Shown here: positions 58,088-64,000 of the stretch, one piece after another | Layout: every line of letters starts with the position of its first letter | How positions within the stretch are numbered: the stretch's first letter is position 1 | Source of the DNA: Thetidibacter halocola | GTDB lineage: Bacteria > Pseudomonadota > Alphaproteobacteria > Rhodobacterales > Rhodobacteraceae | Reading direction: 5' to 3' | Length of the DNA stretch: 64,000 nt | Assembly: GCF_018224955.1 (NCBI RefSeq) | Contig: NZ_JAGTUU010000008.1 | Span: 213,330-277,329, forward strand | Made by a program: the position numbers and the translations under genes | Notes under the pieces: generated by a model | The model's database searches: none | The model's input: only the letters and a program-made list of their open reading frames with translations | What the model was told of the DNA's origin: nothing

Positions 58088-58381
58088 ATGTGCCAAGTGT
58101 TCGCAGGCCAGGACCCGCAAAGATACGCCGGTGAAACCCGCCGCCTTCGACTGAACGGCCAAAGCACCAGCATCCGCCTCGAGAAGGCCTTCTGGGCCAT
58201 TCTCGACGAGATCGCGGCGGGCGAAGGGGTCACGACGCCGACCTTCATCTCCAAGCTGCATTCCGAAGTTCTGGAACAGCGCGGCGAACCGGAGAATTTC
58301 ACGTCGCTCTTGCGTTGCGCCTGCCTGAAATTCATCGAGTCCACTCCGGACCGGCAGCGCGTGCAACTGGCCGCCGAATAG
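58088..58381 (+). CDS. Ribbon-helix-helix domain protein
   Basis: A 97-residue protein. The RHH-like core is QSTSIRLEKAFWAILDEIAAGEGVTTPTFISKLHSEVLEQRGEPENFTSLLRCACLKFIE, typical of the RHH_4 proteins of alphaproteobacteria (arylsulfate sulfotransferase-like regulators). MCQVFAGQDPQRYAGETRRLRLNG precedes it and is characteristic of the subgroup. AGGAAGGAACC is near the ATG. It is the first gene downstream of the GntR palindrome; target unknown. Confidence 0.88.
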   Translation: MCQVFAGQDPQRYAGETRRLRLNGQSTSIRLEKAFWAILDEIAAGEGVTTPTFISKLHSEVLEQRGEPENFTSLLRCACLKFIESTPDRQRVQLAAE

Positions 58382-58495
58382 GGGCCGATGTTAGCGCCCA
58401 AGAAATTTCCGGGGTAGTAACCACCTACTACCCGCCGACAGTCGGCAAGCCTCACGCTCTCTTCTAGTGCAGGAAGCAAGCAAGAGGAGCGGCAG

Positions 58496-58891
58496 TTGGC
58501 CAAGCAAATCCATTCCATGATTCGCGTGCTGGATGAGGCGCGATCGGTCGCGTTCTACGATAAGGCGTTCGGATTGAAGGTTGCCGACAGGCTGGACTTC
58601 CCCGAATTCACATTGGTTTACCTGTCGAACGACGAAACCGAATTCGAACTGGAACTGACGATCAACAAGGGCCGGACAGAGCCCTACAACCTTGGTGACG
58701 GCTATGGTCACCTTGCCGTGTCGGTCGACAATCTGAAGGCCGAACACGCGCGCTTCGAGGCCGAGGGCCTCAATCCCCGCAAACTTGTAGAATTCGCGCC
58801 CGCCGGGGAACTGGTGGGGCGGTTCTTCTTCGTGGCCGATCCGGACGGCTACCAGATCGAGGTGCTCGAACGTTCGGGGCGCTTCAAGTGA
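58496..58891 (+). CDS. Glyoxalase I-like VOC protein
   Basis: A 131-residue vicinal oxygen chelate protein: IHSMIRVLDEARSVAFYDKAFGLKVADRLDFPEFTLVYLSNDETEFELELTINKG and YGHLAVSVDNLKAEHARFEAEGL, FFFVADPDGYQIEVLERSGRFK. The metal ligands His (IHSMIRV), Glu (FELELT), His (GHLAVSV) and Glu (YQIEVLE) are in place, as in lactoylglutathione lyases. The start is a TTG at 58496, preceded by AGAGGAGCGGCAG. The stop overlaps the upstream frame of the next gene. It may detoxify a reactive aldehyde made by the dehydrogenase. Confidence 0.9.
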   Translation: MAKQIHSMIRVLDEARSVAFYDKAFGLKVADRLDFPEFTLVYLSNDETEFELELTINKGRTEPYNLGDGYGHLAVSVDNLKAEHARFEAEGLNPRKLVEFAPAGELVGRFFFVADPDGYQIEVLERSGRFK

Positions 58892-58914
58892 GGTCATCTA
58901 TGGGAGGAGAGACC

Positions 58915-59439
58915 ATGACCACCATCAAAAGCCCCAAGGGGCTGACACGGCGCGCGTTGCTGGCCCGGGCCAGCGCTGCCGGCGCCACGATTGTCGCAGG
59001 GGCCGGTTTCATCGCCGCGCCGAATGCAGCCTGGGCCTATGAGACGGCCCATCTGGATGCGCGTGTCTTCGCCACGCTGGTCCAGATGGCGCGCGACATC
59101 TATCCGCACGACCGCATCCCGGACGAAAACTACGTCGTTGCCGCCAAGGGCTATGACAATGCCGACGCAGCCGCCGGCATCACGGCCGGGATTGCCGCGC
59201 TGGACGCGGCGGCGCAGGGCAAGGGCTTCGGCTCCTACCTCGACACTGGCTGGGAGCGCGACCGGGTCGATATCCTGCGCGGCATGGAAGACAGCGCGTT
59301 CTTCCAGCAGATCCGCGGCGGTCTAGTGACAGGCCTCTACAACCAGAAGGCGGTCTGGCCGATCTTTGGCTATGAGGGCGAAAGCTTCAGCCAGGGCGGC
59401 TACATCGATCGCGGCTTCGACGACATCAACTGGCTCTGA
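58915..59439 (+). CDS. Tat-exported small subunit of a GMC dehydrogenase (gluconate 2-dehydrogenase subunit 3-like)
   Basis: A 174-residue protein with a twin-arginine signal (KGLTRRALLARASAAGATIVAGAGFIAAPNAAWA). The mature part, ARVFATLVQMARDIYPHDRIPDENYVVAAKGYDNADAAAGITAGIAALDAAAQGKGFGSYLDTGWERDRVDILRGMEDSAFFQQIRGGLVTGLYNQKAVWPIFGYEGESFSQGGYIDRGFDDINWL, fits small subunits of periplasmic FAD dehydrogenases. These carry their GMC partner through the Tat pathway by hitch-hiking. GGGAGGAGAG precedes the ATG. The GMC gene follows after 24 bases. Confidence 0.88.
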   Translation: MTTIKSPKGLTRRALLARASAAGATIVAGAGFIAAPNAAWAYETAHLDARVFATLVQMARDIYPHDRIPDENYVVAAKGYDNADAAAGITAGIAALDAAAQGKGFGSYLDTGWERDRVDILRGMEDSAFFQQIRGGLVTGLYNQKAVWPIFGYEGESFSQGGYIDRGFDDINWL

Positions 59440-59463
59440 AGGCCATAGGGAGGAGATAGGACT

Positions 59464-61035
59464 ATGGCTGCACCTTTTGACCTGAACGATGACAACGTTG
59501 TCGTCATCATCGGCACCGGCGCTGGCGGCGGCGTCCTCGCTAACGAACTTGCCCAGAAGGGCGTGTCGGTCGTCGCCTTGGAAGCTGGTGGTCGCTACCT
59601 GCCCGAGGACTACGTCAACGACGAGTGGGAAAGTTTCGGCCAACTGGCCTGGACCGATCCCCGCACCACCTCCGGGGACTGGCGCGTAGCAAAGGATTTT
59701 TCCGGCCTGCCCGCCTGGATCGTCAAGGCCGTGGGCGGAACCACCACGCACTGGGCCGGCGCTTCGCTGCGCTTTCAGGAGCACGAGTGGAAGGCTGCGA
59801 CCACGTATGGCCCGGTGACGGGCGCGAACCTGCTCGACTGGCCCATCGACGCTGCCGAGATGGCACCCTGGTACGAGAAGGCCGAGGATAAGCTTGGTGT
59901 GACCCGCACCGGCAACCGCCCTGGCCTGCCGGGCAGCAACAACTACAAGGTCTTCGAGAAGGGCGCGTTGGCGCTGGGCTACAAGGAAGTCCATACCGGC
60001 CGCATGGCGATCCAGACCCGCGACGACGGTGAGCGGATTCCGTGCCAGCAGACGGGCTTCTGCTTTCAGGGCTGCAAGTGGGGTGCAAAGTGGTCGTCGG
60101 CCTATACCGACATCCCTGAAGGCGAGGCAACCGGCAACCTCGAGGTCCGCGAGCGCGCGCATGTTGCCCGCATCCTGCACAACGAGGCGGGCAAGGTGAC
60201 GGGTGTCGAGTATTTCGATAGGGACGGTAACCTGCAGATGCAAAGGGCGCGGATCGTCTGCGTCGCGGGCAACTCCTTCGAAAGCCCGCGCCTTCTGCTG
60301 AACTCGGCCTCGTCGATGTTCCCGGACGGTCTGGCGAACTCCTCGGGCCAGGTCGGGCGCAACTACATGCGCCACATGACCGGGTCGGTCTACGCCGTTT
60401 TCGACAAGCCGGTGCGCATGTGGCGCGGCACTACGATGGCCGGAATCATCCAGGACGAGGCCAAGCACGACCCCTCTCGCGGTTTTGTCGGCGGCTACGA
60501 GCTCGAGACGCTGAGCCTCGGCATTCCGTTCATGGCAGCTTTCCTCGATCCAGGTGCGTGGGGCCGCGAGTTCACCTCGGCGCTCGACGCCTACGAGAAC
60601 ATGGCGGGCATGTGGATCGTCGGCGAGGACATGCCGCAGGAGACCAACCGCGTTACGTTGAACCATGATGTGAAGGACCAGCACGGTCTGCCGGTTGCGA
60701 ACGTCCATTTCAGCGACCATGCCAACGACATCGCGATGCGCAACCATGCTTACAAACAAGGCATGGCGGTCTACGAGGCGGTCGGCGCAACCCGGGTCTT
60801 CCCGACTCCACCCTATCCTTCAACGCACAACCTCGGAACGAACCGCATGTCCGAGAATGCCCGCGACGGCGTGGTGAACCGCTGGGGGCAGACCCACGAT
60901 ATCGCCAACCTGTTCGTTTCGGACGGCTCGCAATTCACGACCGGTGCAGCGGAGAACCCGACGCTGACCATCGTCGCCCTCGCGATTCGACAGGCGGACC
61001 ACATCGCCCGAGAGATGAGTGCAGGGAACATCTGA
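59464..61035 (+). CDS. GMC family FAD-dependent oxidoreductase (periplasmic dehydrogenase large subunit)
   Basis: A 523-residue flavoprotein. The FAD motif is VVIIGTGAGGGVLANELAQKGVSVVALEAGGRY at the N-terminus. GGTTTHWAGASLRF, GNSFESPRLLLNSASSMFPDGLANSSGQVGRNYMRHMTG (GMC signature 2) and the C-terminal catalytic region STHNLGTNRMSENARDGVVNRWGQTHDIANLFVSDGSQFTTGAAENPTLTIVALAIRQADHI are clear. It has no signal of its own, so it should be exported with the Tat-bearing small subunit. Homologues oxidise sugars, sugar acids or alcohols. A cytochrome c subunit gene, usual third partner, is absent: phage debris follows. Confidence 0.92.
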   Translation: MAAPFDLNDDNVVVIIGTGAGGGVLANELAQKGVSVVALEAGGRYLPEDYVNDEWESFGQLAWTDPRTTSGDWRVAKDFSGLPAWIVKAVGGTTTHWAGASLRFQEHEWKAATTYGPVTGANLLDWPIDAAEMAPWYEKAEDKLGVTRTGNRPGLPGSNNYKVFEKGALALGYKEVHTGRMAIQTRDDGERIPCQQTGFCFQGCKWGAKWSSAYTDIPEGEATGNLEVRERAHVARILHNEAGKVTGVEYFDRDGNLQMQRARIVCVAGNSFESPRLLLNSASSMFPDGLANSSGQVGRNYMRHMTGSVYAVFDKPVRMWRGTTMAGIIQDEAKHDPSRGFVGGYELETLSLGIPFMAAFLDPGAWGREFTSALDAYENMAGMWIVGEDMPQETNRVTLNHDVKDQHGLPVANVHFSDHANDIAMRNHAYKQGMAVYEAVGATRVFPTPPYPSTHNLGTNRMSENARDGVVNRWGQTHDIANLFVSDGSQFTTGAAENPTLTIVALAIRQADHIAREMSAGNI

Positions 61036-61169
61036 ACCAGTGACTGTGTGAAAGTGGCGGGCGTCTCGAAAGATGCCCGCCACTCCTGGCTGGAAATAAA
61101 CAGATTGTTGCGCGACTGACTCACTCGGTCATCGGTGCCGCCATTCCGTAACCTGCCCCAACTAGGCAC

Positions 61170-61640
61170 TTACCCAATCTTGCAGCCCCAGAACGAAGTT
61201 TACTCGGCTGCAAAGTACCCGTCCTGCGCGCGGAAGCTGCCCTGCATCTCGACCGTGTCGCTGGCAGCAAGCGCCACCATCGTCTGCAGCGACAGCGCCG
61301 TTGCCTTGGAGACATGTGAACTGGTGACTTCGACGCGCGATCCGCGGATCTCCGTCGTGCCATTGAGCAGGAGCCGCCCACTCATGCGCGCCGAGGTGCA
61401 GGTGTTGACCTTGAAGAGCAGCGTCGCGCCGAAAAGATAGGTCCCGTCTGCAGATGCCACGAACCGGTTGTTCGCAGCGTCGAACGCCCCCTGGTCATTG
61501 TAGTCGGTGTTGTTGATGGCGATCATGGTCCATGCGCCGCCGCCGAAGTAATTGTCGTAATTGGTGTAGGCCTTGAACCGTGGAAGCCGGGGGAGAACGG
61601 CGATTCTGTTGGTCGTGCCAGTGATCAGGATTCGAGGCGC
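61170..61640 (-). pseudogene. Phage tail-like protein, C-terminal part with a nonsense codon
   Basis: The minus strand reads ILITGTTNRIAVLPRLPRFKAYTNYDNYFGGGAWTMIAINNTDYNDQGAFDAANNRFVASADGTYLFGATLLFKVNTCTSARMSGRLLLNGTTEIRGSRVEVTSSHVSKATALSLQTMVALAASDTVEMQGSFRAQDGYFAAE, then TAA at 61200. The frame continues TSFWGCKIG to a second stop at 61170, which looks like the original end, so a CAA to TAA change is likely. The beta-rich repeat fits a C1q/TNF-like head domain of tail proteins. The N-terminus is replaced by recombinase sequence. Confidence 0.65.
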
Positions 61641-61745
61641 TCCAACAAGTTCCTAACGTTCGATACATGCCAGTTGGCGCCGCGCCGGGTCTGGATGCCG
61701 CGGGCATTCAACTCGTCTGCGATCGCCCGCAAGGTCATGTGACCT
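61625..61745 (-). pseudogene. Serine recombinase, C-terminal fragment
   Basis: Encodes EGHMTLRAIADELNARGIQTRRGANWHVSNVRNLLERLES with a stop at 61625. This is the DNA-binding helix-turn-helix end of large or Pin-like resolvases. Upstream homology is lost near 61745, where WYL sequence begins on the other strand. Confidence 0.75.
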
Positions 61746-61769
61746 TCGGAGCGGATGACCGAGACTGGA

Positions 61770-62005
61770 ACACGGAAGTAAAACTTGAGATCGGGCCCCA
61801 CCCCGCTCTTTCGGAAACGCAAGCGAAGGTCATTGAGCTTGACTACGGAATGCGTGGGGGCAAGGCGAAGATCAAGGTCCGACGCGCGCTGCTTTACTAT
61901 GCACTCCGGCGTCTAGGGCTCGATACAGACCCAAGCGCACGCGAGCCAACGGATCAGCAGATCGTGCTTCTCAACAGGGAGGCCCTCCATGAAATTCATG
62001 GATAG
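61770..62005 (+). pseudogene. WYL-domain regulator, C-terminal fragment
   Basis: Encodes VKLEIGPHPALSETQAKVIELDYGMRGGKAKIKVRRALLYYALRRLGLDTDPSAREPTDQQIVLLNREALHEIHG. This is the C-terminal extension of WYL-domain transcription factors; the HTH and the WYL core are missing. Its stop overlaps the start of the zinc-ribbon/ankyrin gene by 17 bases, so the two were coupled before the break. Confidence 0.75.
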
Positions 62006-63164
62006 GTTGTCCCGGCTCCTTGGCCGTCGCTCCGAGGGGCAAATCGATTCCGAGAGCGATCCGGTTGATCGAGCCGAAGTGCCCCACATTGCAGACGGGC
62101 ATTTAGATGTCCTTCCTTCATTCACGAAGATCCCAGGTCTTAATTCCTTCAATCCTGACAGGGAGTCACCGCTTCATTTAGAAACTCGCAGTGCAGATTT
62201 CGCCTCCGGCGATCCCGTCACTCGAACTTCTCCAAGTCCAAGAGAAGGACGCTTTGATGGACAAGAAGCAGAAGACATTCCGGTTTCTGAAAGCCATTCT
62301 GTTGCCACAAAAAATCTGCCTTTGTCCGGTAAATCCCGTGGAGAGACACAGGAAGAAGTAAATTCCGAGGCGATGAGATATACAGATACGCCAGAAACTG
62401 CACACAAAAGTTCTGGCTTAGATTCTCAAGAGGTTTTCCAGAAGAAAAGCAGAAAGGAAGTTCTAGGGTCGAGCTCCGATTTTGAGCCCAATGAAATCCC
62501 TTTCGAAGACAACACGGACAGCAAAGCAATCCACCCAATGGTGAAACCTGCCGGACAGCCTCCGGCAGAAGCAATCAGGATCACGTGCCCAAGTTGCTCC
62601 GCTTGCTACGAGATTGAACGCTCGTTCATTCCAGAGACCGGGCGGGATCTGGAGTGCTCAGAGTGCGGCAATGCCTGGTTCCAAGTTCTTGAGACTAAAG
62701 ATGATCTGACAATTTTGTCGACGGGCGATACTGATCAATCCCGCGAAATCGATCGAGTTTCCTTGGTCGATTGCACGGACTCTGTAGATGCCTACGGCTC
62801 GCGTCGCGAACATAGCACTCAGGATCATCTGACACTCTCGGAAATACGCCAGATTATTGAGGCTCGACAGGATGGGATGCATGAGTTCGTTGCATCCCAA
62901 CGCTTTCATGCGATCGACCCAAAAGGGGACACACCGCTCCACCTAGCAGCTCGCATGGGTAATCTTGCGCTTTGCGATCTGTTCATTCGGTCTGGCGCAG
63001 ATCCTGGTGCACTGAAGCCGAACCCAAGAAAACCGACAGCGTGCGCCGCCGCCTCGAACGCGACGGGATCGTGGTTCGACATCGCGATGTCGAAGGCCGC
63101 ACCATCCATGTGCTTGGAACGCTTCGCGCCACCAACGGCGCGGTTGTGCTCCGGGCTGCGATAG
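61989..63164 (+). CDS. Zinc-ribbon/ankyrin-repeat protein, 3' end broken
   Basis: The native product spans roughly residues 1-340, to about 63010; the rest of the 391-codon frame reads through M15 peptidase DNA in antisense. A polar, low-complexity region fills residues 1-195. An MJ0042-type zinc ribbon follows: ITCPSCSACYEIERSFIPETGRDLECSECGNAWF with two CxxC pairs near 200-230. Then comes one ankyrin repeat, DPKGDTPLHLAARMGNLALCDLFIRSGADPG, which in an intact protein would be followed by more. The base composition is visibly lower in GC than the neighbours. It overlaps a WYL regulator remnant. I know no function; WYL regulators often control defence genes. Confidence 0.7.
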   Translation: MKFMDRLSRLLGRRSEGQIDSESDPVDRAEVPHIADGHLDVLPSFTKIPGLNSFNPDRESPLHLETRSADFASGDPVTRTSPSPREGRFDGQEAEDIPVSESHSVATKNLPLSGKSRGETQEEVNSEAMRYTDTPETAHKSSGLDSQEVFQKKSRKEVLGSSSDFEPNEIPFEDNTDSKAIHPMVKPAGQPPAEAIRITCPSCSACYEIERSFIPETGRDLECSECGNAWFQVLETKDDLTILSTGDTDQSREIDRVSLVDCTDSVDAYGSRREHSTQDHLTLSEIRQIIEARQDGMHEFVASQRFHAIDPKGDTPLHLAARMGNLALCDLFIRSGADPGALKPNPRKPTACAAASNATGSWFDIAMSKAAPSMCLERFAPPTARLCSGLR

Positions 63165-63346
63165 GCGGAGCGGACAATCAGCGGCTTACCCAGACGGGTG
63201 CGCAGCGCTTGAAGCTTGTCGAGCGCCGGTTCGTTGATCAGGAGCTTGCCGGTGCCGCGGCAGGCAATTTCGGCGGGAGAAAAGTTGGCCCAGCGCCAGG
63301 CTTTCTTCGGCACGTCGCGCCAATGGTCGTAAAAGGTCGTGGTCAT
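63016..63346 (-). pseudogene. Peptidase M15-like (phage endolysin type), C-terminus lost
   Basis: Begins MTTTFYDHWRDVPKKAWRWANFSPAEIACRGTGKLLINEPALDKLQALRTRLGKPLIVRSAYRSPEHNRAVGGAKRSKHMDGAAFDIAMSNHDPVAFEAAAHAVGFLGFGF and then joins ankyrin-gene DNA. One metal-binding segment, SKHMDGAAFD, remains; the HxD segment is lost. It complements the other copy at 55646-56222, which has the C-terminus and lacks the N-terminus, but the shared parts differ at many third positions, so they are separate genes. Confidence 0.85.
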
Positions 63347-63419
63347 GATGTCCTCCAGAAACGAAAAAACCCGCCACAAGGGCGGGTTGGTTGGGTCGAC
63401 GGATTGGGATGGAGCGCAG

Positions 63420-63672
63420 CTACGGGGTCCCGCCGAAAATTTTCAGCTTGATGGCGATGCCCGCGAGCAGCGCCAGCATCACGGCGGTGGTGATCATGCG
63501 GACCGCCGTTTGCATCGCGGTGCGGCGCACCAGCCGGATGCAGTCCAGTAGCGAGCGCAAATCCCGGATATCCAGCGCCGCCTCTTCACCGTCGAGGCCG
63601 ACATCGGCGAGCGCGCGTTTGGCGCCTTTCTCAGCAGCGCGTGCCAGCATGGCCTCGAACTCGGCATCGGGC
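63420..63672 (-). pseudogene. DUF6127 phage protein, N-terminus replaced
   Basis: Encodes LPDAEFEAMLARAAEKGAKRALADVGLDGEEAALDIRDLRSLLDCIRLVRRTAMQTAVRMITTAVMLALLAGIAIKLKIFGGTP, a small phage protein with one C-terminal membrane helix. It lies 73 bases upstream of the M15 gene, the usual lysis-region order. The frame remains open upstream but runs through recombinase DNA in antisense, so the native start is gone. Confidence 0.7.
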
Positions 63673-63926
63673 AGCGGGAGGCCTGCGAGGCCTATATCGC
63701 CAGCCAGAAGGCCGAGGGTTGGGTCTGCCTGCGCGACCGATACGATGACGGTGGATTCTCCGGCGGCACGTTGGAACGCTCCGCGCTGAAGGACTTGATC
63801 GCCGACATCGAAGACGGGCTGATCGACATCGTCGTGGTCTACAAGATCGACCGCCTCAGCCGCGCGCTGATGGATTTTGCTCTGACCCCCGACATTCATC
63901 CAGCTGAAACCAGAGCCGGTGGGTGA
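63672..63926 (+). pseudogene. Serine recombinase, N-terminal catalytic-domain fragment
   Basis: Encodes QREACEAYIASQKAEGWVCLRDRYDDGGFSGGTLERSALKDLIADIEDGLIDIVVVYKIDRLSRALMDFA, covering the YKIDRLSR region of resolvase/invertase catalytic domains. The N-terminal active Ser region is missing. After MDFA the frame continues LTPDIHPAETRAGG to a stop, which is foreign. It could be part of the same original gene as the C-terminal fragment at 61625. Confidence 0.75.
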
Positions 63927-63953
63927 CAATTGCCCGCTTGCGCGGGGGGAGCA

Positions 63954-64000
63954 ATGGGCGATCGGCGTAACGCTTCCGTTTCGTGGAGCCGATCGCCCAT
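63954..64000. repeat. 13-bp perfect inverted repeat at the window edge
   Basis: ATGGGCGATCGGC (63954-63966) and its exact complement GCCGATCGCCCAT (63988-64000) around 21 bases. It begins just after the foreign tail of the recombinase fragment and may belong to the end of another mobile element beyond the window. Confidence 0.6.

Overview
The window reads as a high-GC alphaproteobacterial chromosome segment, most likely from the Rhodobacteraceae (Roseobacter/Paracoccus-like group). This rests on family recognition and layout (xdhABC next to a purine-type ABC transporter, a DUF2125 protein, an NDUFA4-like complex I accessory protein, an FNR-type box with TTGAC half-sites), not on any database search. 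No rRNA, CRISPR array or replication origin was seen; there is one tRNA (Arg, anticodon TCT).

Layout. 1-5.75 kb: a nucleoside/BMP-type ABC ATPase (cut by the window edge) and xdhC-xdhB-xdhA on the minus strand; the same palindromic repeat is inserted in frame in both xdhB and xdhA. 5.9-19.3 kb: housekeeping and small genes (SRPBCC protein, dnaE, lipoprotein, DUF6782 protein, cold-shock protein, zinc-ribbon protein, an AT-rich orphan HEPN-like gene, uvrB, complex I accessory subunit, cupin, a decayed RTX-type gene, a GNAT gene that ends inside tRNA-Arg). 19.9-25.9 kb: a minus-strand exopolysaccharide cluster with the GDP-fucose pathway (gmd, fcl), a UDP-glucuronate-type epimerase, two glycosyltransferases and an acetyltransferase. 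26.0-32.2 kb: a cyanate utilisation operon (NrtA/B/D-type ABC transporter, DUF1348 protein, cyanase) divergent from a PAS-AAA-Fis regulator that lacks a canonical GAFTGA loop; a 35-bp dyad lies in the shared intergenic region. 32.2-41.1 kb: SLAC1/TDT transporter behind an FNR-type box, ispH, a cytochrome c, two SDRs, DUF4336 and DUF2125 proteins, a short enoyl-CoA hydratase, a GNAT gene between 28-bp direct repeats, and a GST.

41.1-57.2 kb is an accessory island bounded on both sides by transposase wreckage. It carries an AI-2E-type permease, a P-type ATPase, a PRC-barrel protein, CsbD, DUF3309 and other tiny proteins, a Crp/Fnr regulator, an SDR, oleate hydratase, an MDR oxidoreductase and a DJ-1 family protein. 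A repeated dyad of the form CTGAT-N4-ATCAG occurs in front of the Crp/Fnr gene, the oleate hydratase, the SDR (imperfect copy) and the PRC-barrel gene, so the island may be one regulon. 57.3-61.0 kb holds a FadR-type GntR regulator, a perfect GTATAC-centred palindrome, and a probable operon ending in a Tat-exported small subunit plus a GMC flavoprotein dehydrogenase. 61.1-64 kb is a graveyard of truncated pieces: phage tail-like protein, serine recombinase, WYL regulator, a zinc-ribbon/ankyrin protein, M15 peptidase and DUF6127.

No complete new system is proven here. The best leads are the Crp/Fnr island regulon, repeat insertion inside the xanthine dehydrogenase subunits, the atypical cyanate regulator with its dyad, and the broken WYL/zinc-ribbon/ankyrin locus.
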